Source: Streptococcus sp. 'caviae'
GTDB lineage: Bacteria; Bacillota; Bacilli; Lactobacillales; Streptococcaceae
Reading direction: 5' to 3'
Length of the DNA stretch: 64,000 nucleotides
Assembly: GCF_001937065.1 (NCBI RefSeq)
Contig: NZ_MOWR01000001.1
Location: 62,001-126,000 of the forward strand
Positions 26,486-35,128 of this stretch are shown here, in pieces; position 1 is the stretch's first letter, and every line of letters starts with the position of its first letter. Position numbers and translations under genes: made by a program. The notes under the pieces were generated by a model that was given only the letters and a program-made list of their open reading frames with translations, ran no database searches and was not told the DNA's origin.

Positions 26486-26549
26486 GACGTTTCTTTCTAA
26501 CTTTGATATACTATATTATAACAAAAACAAGCTAAGAAGGTGATTTTTA

Positions 26550-26969
26550 ATGGACAATTGTATTTTTTGCAAGATTATAGCGGGTGACATTCCTTCATCA
26601 AAAATCTACGAGGATGAAGACGTTTTAGCCTTTCTGGATATTTCACAGGCTACTGTAGGCCATACTTTGGTCATTCCCAAAGAACATGTTCGCAATGCTC
26701 TGTCTATGGACGAAAAGAGCGCAGCCAAACTGTTTGCCCGGATTCCTAAAATTGCCCGCGCCCTGAAAAAAGCAACCCAGGCCGACGGACTTAATATTAT
26801 TAATAACAATGAAGAAGCAGCCGGACAGACCGTTTTTCACGCTCACGTGCACCTGGTTCCCCGCTTTGCGGATTCAGACGAATTTGCCATTCATTTTGTA
26901 GAGCATGAACCCGATTTCCCTGCTCTTGCTCAGTTGGCTGAGAAAATTCATGAGGAGATTGAGGCATGA
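26550..26969 (+). CDS. hit: HIT-family nucleotide hydrolase
   Basis: 139 residues, with CIFCKIIAGDIPS at the start and the histidine triad HAHVHLVPR near residue 99. Members hydrolyse AMP-linked substrates. SD AAGGTGA precedes the ATG. Divergent from ecsA, the usual streptococcal and bacillar arrangement. Overlaps the next gene by 4 bp (ATGA). Confidence 0.93.
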   Translation: MDNCIFCKIIAGDIPSSKIYEDEDVLAFLDISQATVGHTLVIPKEHVRNALSMDEKSAAKLFARIPKIARALKKATQADGLNIINNNEEAAGQTVFHAHVHLVPRFADSDEFAIHFVEHEPDFPALAQLAEKIHEEIEA

Positions 26970-27259
26970 AAGTAAAAACCTTTATTGTTTCAAGCATCCT
27001 TGGAGCAGGTCTTTACCTGCTTTATCAAAAACGCCATGTTCTCCAAAACTCGCTGACAGAATCCAAGCAGCATTTTGACCGGGCAAAGGCTGATGCCGAC
27101 AATATCAAAAACAGTTTGCTCACCATCAATCAGCAAACAGAAAAACTGGCTGCCATCAGTCAGGAGTTAGCTTACAAATTTCGGGTTCTGCAGGAAGAGA
27201 GCCAGTCTCACTTAGCAGAAATTAAAAAAACAACTCAGAAGTACGGCTCCAAAGATTAA
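26966..27259 (+). CDS. Small membrane-anchored coiled-coil protein
   Basis: 97 residues: an N-terminal hydrophobic segment (TFIVSSILGAGLYLLYQK) and a long helical, charged remainder likely to form a coiled coil (YtxH-like layout). No catalytic motif. Translationally coupled to hit. Function unknown. Confidence 0.7.
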   Translation: MKVKTFIVSSILGAGLYLLYQKRHVLQNSLTESKQHFDRAKADADNIKNSLLTINQQTEKLAAISQELAYKFRVLQEESQSHLAEIKKTTQKYGSKD

Positions 27260-27280
27260 ATCTGTTTACAGCATAAAACA

Positions 27281-27316
27281 AGAGAGGAAAGCACTTATGC
27301 GCTGACCTCTCTTTTC
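27281..27316 (+). terminator. Terminator between hit operon and brpA
   Basis: AGAGAGG (27281-27287) pairs with CCTCTCT (27306-27312), inner AGC/GCT pairs, then TTTTC. Probably serves both converging genes. Confidence 0.75.
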
Positions 27317-27326
27317 TATTGTTCAA

Positions 27327-28577
27327 TTAATAACCGGAGCCTGCAGCGGGCTGCTGGTAATTTCCTTGGTTATAATAACCGCCCTGATCAGAATAGCTGC
27401 CTGAATTGGATGAACCGCCCGAGCTATAGTCTGAACCCGAGCTTGCCCCTGAATCGTAACCATAAGCTGAGCCGGCTCCGTAATCAGAGGAGCTGCTTGA
27501 GCCTGAATAATCACTGCTGCTATAGTCTGAAGCGCTCGATTCACTGTCATACACACTGGTATCACCGTACAGACTTTCATAGAGACTGGCTGTTGTTTTC
27601 AGGTTTTCCGCAGTCGATTTTTTCTGTCCCAGCTGCTTCTTGATACGATTTTGCACCTTGAGCATTTCCTTGGCTGTTACCAGCTGATAAGAACCGCCGT
27701 CAATAGTGGCTGATTCGCCTTTAAGCTGATAAGTTTTAACATTTTTAAGAGCATCGCTGTAGCCCAGAAGATTAGGAATAGTAGAGCTGGAAATTTCAAT
27801 ATTAGTCTGCATATTCTTGCTGACAGCAGACAGAATTTTACGGTACTTGCTGACACTGTCCAGAGCCAAAATCTTTTTCAAGACCTTGCTGATAACTTCG
27901 CGCTGCCGCTTTTGCCGGCCATAATCGCCATCGGGATCATCATAGCGCATCCGAGAATAAACAAGAGCCTGCTCGCCGTTAATCTTGTGACGGCCGGGTT
28001 CTACAGACGCTGTAAACTCAGGCTCGTGTTCTTCTATAGAAATAGGAAAATCAAAGTGATTGGTCACCGTGATACCGCCCACAGCGTCTACCAGCTGAAC
28101 CAGACCTTTCATGTTGATTTGAACATACTTGTCAACCGTAATATCAAGCATATCCTGAACAGTCATGATTGCCATTTTGGCTCCGCCGGCAGCATAGGCA
28201 GCGTTCAGCTTGGCATCATAGCCTGTCTGTTCATTACTTTTGGGTCCGGACAGCTTGATTAAAATATCACGCTCCAAACTGGTCATGGTTGTCTTTTTCG
28301 TCTTTGGATTAATAGTTACCAGAATCATGGAATCGCTGTTGCCTTCCCATTTGGACGTTCTTTCTGCCGAACCGGTATCTACTCCCATCAAAAGGATACT
28401 GAAAGGTTTTTCGTCAGCAATAACATCTTTTCCTGAACCTGTTCCATAGTCTTTAAAAGTCTTTGAAAATTCACCCAAAGAAAAATTATAGATACTTGTC
28501 GCATAAACCCCCAAAGCAAGAAAGCTTGTAAGAACTATGGTGACAAGCATGATTAAAATTTTTTTACCAATTTTCAT
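27327..28577 (-). CDS. brpA: BrpA-type LytR-CpsA-Psr cell-wall glycopolymer transferase
   Basis: 416 residues. A short cytoplasmic start and one transmembrane segment (ILIMLVTIVLTSFLALGVYA) are followed by the LCP domain: LLMGVDTGSAERTSKWEGNS with the catalytic Asp and Arg, and GEQALVYSRMRYDDPDGDYGR. The family attaches anionic polymers to peptidoglycan; in S. mutans BrpA affects biofilm and stress tolerance. The last 80 residues are almost only Ser, Gly, Tyr and Asp and end GSGY, an extracellular low-complexity tail. Confidence 0.9.
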   Translation of the reverse strand: MKIGKKILIMLVTIVLTSFLALGVYATSIYNFSLGEFSKTFKDYGTGSGKDVIADEKPFSILLMGVDTGSAERTSKWEGNSDSMILVTINPKTKKTTMTSLERDILIKLSGPKSNEQTGYDAKLNAAYAAGGAKMAIMTVQDMLDITVDKYVQINMKGLVQLVDAVGGITVTNHFDFPISIEEHEPEFTASVEPGRHKINGEQALVYSRMRYDDPDGDYGRQKRQREVISKVLKKILALDSVSKYRKILSAVSKNMQTNIEISSSTIPNLLGYSDALKNVKTYQLKGESATIDGGSYQLVTAKEMLKVQNRIKKQLGQKKSTAENLKTTASLYESLYGDTSVYDSESSASDYSSSDYSGSSSSSDYGAGSAYGYDSGASSGSDYSSGGSSNSGSYSDQGGYYNQGNYQQPAAGSGY

Positions 28578-28587
28578 CTGTTTTTCG

Positions 28588-29115
28588 TTAATCTATCAGT
28601 TTCCCCATCAGGTAAACATCAAGAAATTCTCCATCTTTTGTTTTTGCACCACGTTTCTTGATGCCTTCAATTTCAAAACCAAACTTTTCATAAATATGTA
28701 CTGCTTTGGCGTTGCGCTGCTGAACAGTTAATTCCAATCTGCGGATGACAGAGCTGTGTTCTGCCCAGTCAATCGCAGCCTCCATCAAGAGCTGGCCTAT
28801 CCCATAACCCCAATAGTCTTTTAAAACTGCTAGAAAAATATCGCCAATATGATTGATGCGGTTGTGGCTGTAGGCAGAAACCATCAGGACACCTACGACA
28901 CGATCTTCAATTTTAGCCACAAGACAGATTTCATTGAACGACTGTGATTTTTGCTCAATAAATTCAGCCATTTCCTGAGCGTTCATATGAGGACTGTCTT
29001 CATCCCGCGTAATAAAATCAGTTTCTTTTGTCAGCTGTTTCAAGGCGGCGGCTAAACTTGCCGCATCCTCAGGCAGCACCTCACGGACAATAACCTCTTG
29101 CTCAATCATGATCAA
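28588..29115 (-). CDS. GNAT-family N-acetyltransferase
   Basis: 175 residues with a full GNAT fold: VVGVLMVSAYS strand, the acetyl-CoA loop DYWGYGIGQLLMEAAI (Q/R-x-x-G-x-G/A), and NAKAVHIYEKFGF. Substrate not predictable; resembles small-molecule or protein acetylases of the YhhY type. Overlaps the tsaE stop by 14 bp; two start codons (29115 and 29109) are possible. Confidence 0.85.
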   Translation of the reverse strand: MIMIEQEVIVREVLPEDAASLAAALKQLTKETDFITRDEDSPHMNAQEMAEFIEQKSQSFNEICLVAKIEDRVVGVLMVSAYSHNRINHIGDIFLAVLKDYWGYGIGQLLMEAAIDWAEHSSVIRRLELTVQQRNAKAVHIYEKFGFEIEGIKKRGAKTKDGEFLDVYLMGKLID

Positions 29116-29545
29116 TTTCCTCTGCTAACGCTTGACTGCGTGACCCATGCGGAATAAAGGTCAGCTGTCTGCCCTCATCCAGCCTGTCTATCTGGATAGT
29201 CAAGTAGTCGTCAAAAAGAGCAGCATCCAGCAGTTCTCCCCATTCGATGACAGTCACCCCATCACCAAAAAGAAAATCATCCAAATCAATAGAGTCAGGA
29301 TCATCACCAATACGATAGACATCCAGGTGGTAAAGCGGCAGTCTACCTTCATACTCACGGACAATTGTATAGGTAGGGCTCTTAACCATCTGCGTAATCC
29401 CCAAACCTTTAGCAATTCCTTTTGTAAGAGTCGTCTTGCCAGCCCCTAAATCTCCTGTCAAAACAAGTACGTCCTGAGCTTTGAGCTTTTGACCAAGCCT
29501 TTGACCGAAAGCCAGAAGCTGATTTTCATTTTGGCTATAAAACAT
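29102..29545 (-). CDS. tsaE: tRNA threonylcarbamoyladenosine synthesis ATPase TsaE
   Basis: 147 residues from the ATG at 29543-29545 (MFYSQNENQLL). P-loop GDLGAGKTTLTKGIA, then SPTYTIVREY and LYHLDVYRI, as in TsaE. It works with TsaB and TsaD in making t6A37; tsaD is at the end of this window. There is no SD. The promoter's TATAAT ends seven bases before this ATG, placing the transcription start on the A of the ATG, so a leaderless mRNA is predicted. A second in-frame ATG lies two codons upstream. Confidence 0.93.
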   Translation of the reverse strand: MFYSQNENQLLAFGQRLGQKLKAQDVLVLTGDLGAGKTTLTKGIAKGLGITQMVKSPTYTIVREYEGRLPLYHLDVYRIGDDPDSIDLDDFLFGDGVTVIEWGELLDAALFDDYLTIQIDRLDEGRQLTFIPHGSRSQALAEEIDHD

Positions 29546-29551
29546 AGACAT

Positions 29552-29580
29552 ATTATATCAAAATGTTTTACCTCTTCCAA
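29552..29580 (-). promoter_or_regulatory. tsaE promoter, leaderless arrangement
   Basis: TTGGAA (29575-29580), 17 bp, TATAAT (29552-29557) on the minus strand, then six bases and ATG (29545). Confidence 0.75.
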
Positions 29581-29630
29581 CTATTTTCCGAAAAAGCAGA
29601 AAAATTTTGCTGATTCCCCAAAGAAGAGCA

Positions 29631-29677
29631 GCAAAAAAGAACAGGCCTCCGCTGAACCAGCGCCTGAGTCCTGTTCC
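29631..29677 (-). terminator. Terminator after the purine permease
   Basis: GAACAGG (29638-29644) pairs with CCTGTTC (29670-29676), with an inner GCGC-type stem; the minus strand continues TTTTTTGC. Confidence 0.8.
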
Positions 29678-29720
29678 TTTATTATTAATCAAAAAGTGCT
29701 GAGCCAATTTCATTAAATGT

Positions 29721-31151
29721 CTATAAGACTGCCAGACTGATGAAGTTCAAAATGAAAAGAACATCAAGCACCCAAATAATCGGGTGGATATCTTTTGCTT
29801 CTTTTTTAATAACTTTTGAAAAAGTATAGAAAAGAAAACCGGTCGCAATTCCCTGAGTGATACTGTAAGCAAGACCCATGAAAATTGTCGCAAAGAAGGC
29901 TGGGATAGCCTCACTCATATCAGACCATTCAATGTCTTTAAGACTGGACAGCATCATAATTCCCACAATCAAAAGCACGGCGGCTGTTGCCTGGGTTGGA
30001 ACGATAGCAAGAAGGGGACTGAAGAAACTTGAAACAGCAAAGAGAGCTGCTACGACAACTGCTGTCAGACCTGTGCGGCCGCCAGCACCAATACCTGCTG
30101 CCGATTCTACAAAGGTAGTGACATTTGAGGTTCCGGCAATGGCGCCGACAGTGGTTCCCACCATATCGGAAAACAGCGCCTTATCCATCTTGTTTTTCAG
30201 ACCGCTCGATTGAGAGTTATCTGTTACATCAAAAATACCTGCTTTGGCACCTGTACCGATCAGCGTACCGACATTATCAAAGATATCTGTCAAAGCAAAG
30301 GCCAAGACTGTCATCAGCACTTCAGGAATACGTCCGGCATCTGAAAACAGAGCGCCTAAACCTTTACTTCCAAGAGCTGCTCCAAAAATAGTTCCCAGAT
30401 CCTTAACGGCAGCCGCCGGATTATTGGCTGAAAAGTCAATAGCTGACAAATCAACAATACCAGCCAGAATAGCAATAACAGTCGTCAGAATAATAGACAG
30501 AATAACACCGCCCTTGATATTTTTAATAATGAAAAAGGCAGTGATGATAATCCCAACAACAGCAACGACAACCGCAGGATTGTTGAAATTCACCAGCGAT
30601 GGAGTTGCCGAAGAGTTAGCTGTAATAGAAGCCAAGCCTTTTGCTGCTCCTTTACCGGAAATTGTATAGGTCCCGGGATCAATAGCAAAGCTTAAGAGAC
30701 CGGCATTTTTCAAACCGATGTAAGTTAAGAAAACACCGATACCGGCACTGATGGCTTTTTTTAGACTGTCAGGAATTTCATCAATAATCATCCGGCGAAC
30801 CTTGGTCAGCGTAATAACAATAGAGATAACACCGCAGATAAAGACCATAGCTAAGGCCTCCTGCCAGGTGTAGCCCAGCGAGAAGACAACCGTATAGGTG
30901 AAGAAAGCATTGAGTCCCATACCCGGCGCCATAGCATAAGGAATATTAGCATAAAGCCCCATCATCAAAGTTCCGGCAATGGATCCGATAATGGTAGCCA
31001 GAAAAACACCCTGTGACGGCATTCCCGTCTGGCTTAAAATAGACGGGTTAACAAATAAGATGTAACTCATGGCAAAAAAAGTGGTAAAACCAGCCAGCAC
31101 TTCGGTACGGACCGTTGTCTTGTTTTCTTTCAGTTTAAAAAACTTTTCCAT
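29721..31151 (-). CDS. NCS2-family purine permease (AzgA/PbuG type)
   Basis: 476 residues with 12-13 transmembrane segments. Begins KLKENKTTVRTEVLAGFTTF; GLNAFFTYTVV and the AGTSNVTTFVESAAG loop are typical of the guanine/hypoxanthine (AzgA-like) branch. It imports hypoxanthine or guanine by proton symport in the family. Single gene with its own terminator. The 72-bp upstream gap holds no guanine riboswitch. Confidence 0.9.
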   Translation of the reverse strand: MEKFFKLKENKTTVRTEVLAGFTTFFAMSYILFVNPSILSQTGMPSQGVFLATIIGSIAGTLMMGLYANIPYAMAPGMGLNAFFTYTVVFSLGYTWQEALAMVFICGVISIVITLTKVRRMIIDEIPDSLKKAISAGIGVFLTYIGLKNAGLLSFAIDPGTYTISGKGAAKGLASITANSSATPSLVNFNNPAVVVAVVGIIITAFFIIKNIKGGVILSIILTTVIAILAGIVDLSAIDFSANNPAAAVKDLGTIFGAALGSKGLGALFSDAGRIPEVLMTVLAFALTDIFDNVGTLIGTGAKAGIFDVTDNSQSSGLKNKMDKALFSDMVGTTVGAIAGTSNVTTFVESAAGIGAGGRTGLTAVVVAALFAVSSFFSPLLAIVPTQATAAVLLIVGIMMLSSLKDIEWSDMSEAIPAFFATIFMGLAYSITQGIATGFLFYTFSKVIKKEAKDIHPIIWVLDVLFILNFISLAVL

Positions 31152-31223
31152 TATAAAAATACAGTCTCCTTTTTATGAACGATAGTCCTATTATAGCTAA
31201 AGATTGGACGCTCTTCAAGAGCT

Positions 31224-31823
31224 TTATTTAGTATTTTCCTGATTGAAAAAGAGCAGAACCATTACCTGCAAAAAGGTAAATCCCAGAATAAAAGGCAGGG
31301 CACTTTGTGAAAATACCTTGGTCAGCTCATCGATGACAAGCAGGGGCCGCAGAGCTATATCCCATGAATTGAGTCTGGCATAGCGTCCCAGATGAATAGC
31401 CATGCTGGACACAAATGAAAGCAGCAGCATCAGAACTAACTTGGCATAAAAATCCCTAATGTTAAAACGTTTAAAAAACTGACTGACACTCTCAGCACCG
31501 CACAGGACGCCAAACAAAATACTAGCCAGAAAAAGAAAATAAAGGATGAGGCTCCTTGGATCACTGAAAATGCTGGTCACAAAGTTCATATGAACTACAT
31601 CTGTCAGCATGTAAAAAGTATTGGGGTAAAAGAAAAACCAAAGCAGCCCAAAAAGCAGGCTCAGAAAAAGATTCTTAAAACGATTCAGGCAAAAGCTAAA
31701 ATCCAGAGCCGACAGTGCCAGAAACATATTCCAGATCAGATACTTTTCCTCTATTTTAAAATAGAGGATGGCTCCAGAAATGATAACGAAGAAAAGATGG
31801 CTGATTAATAGCTTGTTTTTCAT
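31224..31823 (-). CDS. DUF1361 membrane protein
   Basis: 199 residues with six or so transmembrane segments. The motif FFYPNTFYMLTDVVHMNF near residues 62-79 marks the DUF1361 family of unknown function. It ends in FLQVMVLLFF and a short tail. A GCTCTTCAAGAGC hairpin follows the gene. Confidence 0.85.
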   Translation of the reverse strand: MKNKLLISHLFFVIISGAILYFKIEEKYLIWNMFLALSALDFSFCLNRFKNLFLSLLFGLLWFFFYPNTFYMLTDVVHMNFVTSIFSDPRSLILYFLFLASILFGVLCGAESVSQFFKRFNIRDFYAKLVLMLLLSFVSSMAIHLGRYARLNSWDIALRPLLVIDELTKVFSQSALPFILGFTFLQVMVLLFFNQENTK

Positions 31824-31908
31824 AGCGAACTCCTTATTTACTGAAAATCAATTATACCACACTGTCCTCTGACACCAAACCAACTCACTATCTTTTCTTG
31901 CCTATTTT

Positions 31909-31927
31909 TCTTACTTTCTGCTATAAT
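31909..31927 (+). promoter_or_regulatory. Extended -10 promoter giving a leaderless mRNA
   Basis: TGC-TATAAT with TATAAT at 31922-31927, then six bases and the ATG at 31934. TTGCCT lies about 18 bp upstream of the -10. The start is placed on the A of the ATG. Confidence 0.7.
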
Positions 31928-31933
31928 GGCTCT

Positions 31934-32746
31934 ATGACTAAAAAAACGATTGCTATTGATTTAGATGGGACACTTCTTAGAAGTGACGGCACCATTTCAG
32001 ATTATACGGTGGCCATTATCAAAAAAATTCAGGAGCAAGGACATCTGGTCATTATCTCAACCGGCCGTCCTTACCGCATGGCTCTGGAATTTTATAAAAT
32101 TCTGGGATTAAAAACACCAATGATTAATTTCAACGGTTCCCTCATCCATATTCCTGAACAAAAATGGGCTGGTGAGCACAGGGTTAAGATTGAACGTAAA
32201 TACCTCTTTGAAGTTTTGAAAAATGAAAAGGCCTTTGAAGCGGATTTTATTGCCAGCGAATACCGTAAAAAATTCTATCTGACTTTCAATCACCGCCAGA
32301 CCATCAAACCGGAAATATTTGGGGTCAAAGAGCTGACCGATAAGATGCAGCTCAAACCAGAAAAAATTACCCGCGACCCGCATGCCCTGCTCATGCAAAC
32401 CCGAGTTGAGGACAAATATGCTCTGGCTGACGATATGCGCCGCCATTTCAACCACGAAATGGAAATCAGCAGCTGGGGCGGTCCTATGAATATTCTGGAA
32501 TTCTCGCCCAAGGGCGTTAACAAGGCTTATGCCCTTAAGCACCTGCTAAAAACGCTCAACCTCTCCAAAGAGGATTTAATTGCTTTTGGCGATGAGCACA
32601 ATGACCGTCAGATGCTGGCCTTTGCTTCTGTTGGCTACGCTATGAAAAATGCCAGCCAAGTCCTGCTTCCCTATGCGGATAAAATGACAGCATTTGATAA
32701 TGATCACGATGGTGTGGCTAAAGAATTAAAAAAGTTGCTTTTGTAA
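31934..32746 (+). CDS. Cof-type HAD-superfamily phosphatase
   Basis: 270 residues from ATG 31934; no SD is present and the ATG follows TATAAT by six bases, so the upstream in-frame extension would not be transcribed. HAD motifs: IDLDGTLLRSDG, ISTGRP, the Lys in SPKGVNKAYAL, and FGDEHNDRQML. C2 cap in the middle. Substrate not predictable. A second family member is at 259-1089. Confidence 0.92.
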   Translation: MTKKTIAIDLDGTLLRSDGTISDYTVAIIKKIQEQGHLVIISTGRPYRMALEFYKILGLKTPMINFNGSLIHIPEQKWAGEHRVKIERKYLFEVLKNEKAFEADFIASEYRKKFYLTFNHRQTIKPEIFGVKELTDKMQLKPEKITRDPHALLMQTRVEDKYALADDMRRHFNHEMEISSWGGPMNILEFSPKGVNKAYALKHLLKTLNLSKEDLIAFGDEHNDRQMLAFASVGYAMKNASQVLLPYADKMTAFDNDHDGVAKELKKLLL

Positions 32747-33116
32747 ATTAAAAAAGAGTGGACAGACAGGATTGCTGCGCCTCACTCACAAAATAATGTC
32801 AGCCAGGTAAGATAAGCAGCTGCGTCCGGAATTGAGGATGAAAAGAGAGTGGAAGGTTTTTATTCCACTCTTTTTTGAGCTTTATATCACTGAAGGTAAG
32901 ACGAAGGCCAAAGAAGTGACATGAAAACGGGCGAAAAACAACGGCTGGCCAGCACTTCCACTTAACACCATAAACAGCCATCGGCCGAACTGCAGTCTCA
33001 CCTCAAAAACATTCCCCCCAGAAATCTTAAAATATGAGAGATGTAATTCTTTATCCTGATTCTAGCTGGGCTTGGCACTGCCGGTATTTCTTAGTCCCTT
33101 GCCGGCTCCATTCAAC
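32747..33116. other. Intergenic region with bidirectional terminator
   Basis: GAGTGGAA (32847-32854) / TTCCACTC (32863-32870) followed by TTTTTTG is a strong terminator for the HAD gene and, read the other way, for dinB. I see no gene, repeat or RNA in the remaining 240 bases. Confidence 0.75.
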
Positions 33117-34223
33117 TTAAAAATCATCTGCTGTCAAGGAAAACTCTTCCTTATTACTGTCTTCTAGAGCCGTTACTGTTACACCCAGCAATCGAACACC
33201 GGAGTTGTTTTCAGCAAGGCTGTCAAAAATTTGATGAGCCTGATGTTCAATAACATCAAAGTCCTGTGTTGGAAAATCTAATGTCTTGCGCTTGGTAAGG
33301 GTCGAAAAATCCGAGTAACGAACTTTGATGACGACAACCCTTCCCTTTCTCTCATTTTTTATTAAGCTGTCGGCCACCCGTCTCGCATTTTTGGAAAGTT
33401 CCAGTTTGATGTCTTCATCGCTGTAAAGGAGTTTACTGTAAGTCCTTTCGCTGCCGATAGATTTGCGAATGCGATCATTTTTGACGGGTGAATTGCTGAT
33501 GCCGCGCGCCTTTCGATAGAGATCAAAGCCAAAACGGCCAAAGAGATCAATCAGAGTCATTTCTGGTATCTGCTGCAAATCTTTGCCGGTAAAAACATTG
33601 AGTTCATGGAGTTTCTCAACTGATTTTTTGCCCACTCCGTAAAATTTTTCAATGGGCAGATCAGCTAAAAACTCCTCTGCCTCATCAGGCAGAATAACCG
33701 TCAAACCGCGGGGCTTCTCATAGTCGCTGGCCAGTTTAGCCAGAAATTTATTATAGGATACTCCGGCTGAACAGGTCAGATGCAGCTCATTCCAGATATC
33801 GTGCTGAATCAATTTAGCTATTTTAACAGCAGACTTAATCTTCGGCTTATTCTCTGTAACATCTAAATAGGCCTCATCAATGCTCATAGGTTCTACCAAA
33901 TCCGTGTAACGTTTGAAAATATCCCGAACCTGCATGCCGATTTCACGGTATTTGGCATGATTGCCCCTGATAAAAACAGCCTGCGGACAGCGTTCATAGG
34001 CTTCTTTAGAAGACATGGCTGAGTGGATTCCAAATTTTCGCGCTTCATAATTGCAGGTCGAGACCACACCGCGGCCGCCTGTCTGACGGGGGTCCGCACC
34101 AATAACCAAGGGCTTCCCCCGCAGCTTGGGATTGTCCCGCTCTTCGACCGCAGCAAAAAAAGCATCCATATCAATATGAATGATCTTTCGCGATGTGTCA
34201 TTAATCAGCGGGAAAATTAACAT
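33117..34223 (-). CDS. dinB: DNA polymerase IV
   Basis: 368 residues of a Y-family polymerase: [13 protein letters not shown] (metal site), [18 protein letters not shown] (metal site), helix-hairpin-helix [10 protein letters not shown], and a little-finger domain to the end. No LexA-like site was found upstream; only 21 bp separate it from the preceding gene. SD GAGGAGG. Next to pflB as in S. mutans. Confidence 0.95.
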   Translation of the reverse strand: MLIFPLINDTSRKIIHIDMDAFFAAVEERDNPKLRGKPLVIGADPRQTGGRGVVSTCNYEARKFGIHSAMSSKEAYERCPQAVFIRGNHAKYREIGMQVRDIFKRYTDLVEPMSIDEAYLDVTENKPKIKSAVKIAKLIQHDIWNELHLTCSAGVSYNKFLAKLASDYEKPRGLTVILPDEAEEFLADLPIEKFYGVGKKSVEKLHELNVFTGKDLQQIPEMTLIDLFGRFGFDLYRKARGISNSPVKNDRIRKSIGSERTYSKLLYSDEDIKLELSKNARRVADSLIKNERKGRVVVIKVRYSDFSTLTKRKTLDFPTQDFDVIEHQAHQIFDSLAENNSGVRLLGVTVTALEDSNKEEFSLTADDF

Positions 34224-34243
34224 TAGACCTCCTCAGCAGAACC

Positions 34244-34903
34244 CTAAAGCATAAACAAACATGTTACTATCACCAAGGTTTTCTTATAGTCTTTATTGAC
34301 CAAAAGGTAGACACTGCCAAATAAAAAGCCGGCCAGACAGGTTAAAATACCTGTCAGGACACTTCCTTTTGACAAAATATGCATCAAGCCCCAAGTCAGC
34401 CCCAACAGAATACCGCCATAGGGGATTTTATCATTTTTAAACCAGAGTTCAAAAGCCTTCTGCCCAAAAACCAAGACCAGTGAAATCAAAAAGCTTTCAG
34501 CTATATAGTAGAGGTATTGAAACACAAATTTCAGCCAGCCCAGATGCTGAAATTCAATCAAAATTTTAAACCCTTTCCAATCCCAATACTGAACCAGTGT
34601 GATAAGGACAAAACTCAGGATAACTGCCAACCATTGCCAGACAGACACTCTCTTTTTATTGCCTTTTAGAAGATCAAGACCGGTCTGCTTCTTACCCAAA
34701 GCAATGATAGCAAGTCCTAAAGCCAGCCAGCCCAGACTGGTGACAATCCAGTGGCCAATCATCTGAGCTGGACTTGCCTGATTGAGCGAGATGCCAAAAA
34801 ATTCTTCAATCGGCACTAACAGAATTTCAAATAAGAAGGCAGCTGCTGCATATAAGGCCAGCCATAGAAAAGTAAACCCTGTAACATTGTTTTTTGGTTT
34901 CAT
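34244..34903 (-). CDS. Membrane protein, CPBP-protease-like
   Basis: 219 residues, six to seven transmembrane segments. YYIAESFLISLVLVFGQKAF and GLTWGLMHILSKGS occupy the places of the EExxxR and H motifs of CPBP intramembrane proteases but in reduced form (AES, MHIL). It may be a CPBP relative without full activity. Same strand and 21 bp upstream of dinB, so likely co-transcribed. Confidence 0.65.
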   Translation of the reverse strand: MKPKNNVTGFTFLWLALYAAAAFLFEILLVPIEEFFGISLNQASPAQMIGHWIVTSLGWLALGLAIIALGKKQTGLDLLKGNKKRVSVWQWLAVILSFVLITLVQYWDWKGFKILIEFQHLGWLKFVFQYLYYIAESFLISLVLVFGQKAFELWFKNDKIPYGGILLGLTWGLMHILSKGSVLTGILTCLAGFLFGSVYLLVNKDYKKTLVIVTCLFML

Positions 34904-35043
34904 GGCAGACAGTCTCCTTTAAACTTTTAATAATCCTATTATCATTATACTCTATTTAGAGGATTTTTTCATTTATAGTACAGTTAAGTTTCTTTTAATG
35001 ATCTGTATTATAAAAGAAAGTGTTTACAGCTAGAGCTTTTTAG

Positions 35044-35104
35044 TTGTGAAAACGGTTACTGTGTGATAGAATGTAACTGAAAAATGTAACAGATGGACTG
35101 TTAC
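35044..35104 (+). promoter_or_regulatory. pflB promoter with CcpA site and leader hairpin
   Basis: TTGTGA (35044-35049), 17 bp, TAGAAT (35067-35072). GTGAAAACGGTTACT (35046-35060) matches the cre consensus except the first base and overlaps the -35, fitting catabolite repression. Downstream, GTAACAG-N5-CTGTTAC (35086-35104) is a perfect inverted repeat ahead of the SD. Confidence 0.8.
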
Positions 35105-35128
35105 TAGAAAAAAAGAGGATATTTCATT

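Noticed and set aside
31152..31223. Purine riboswitch upstream of the NCS2 permease
   Set aside because: The leader is too short and lacks the conserved three-stem core.
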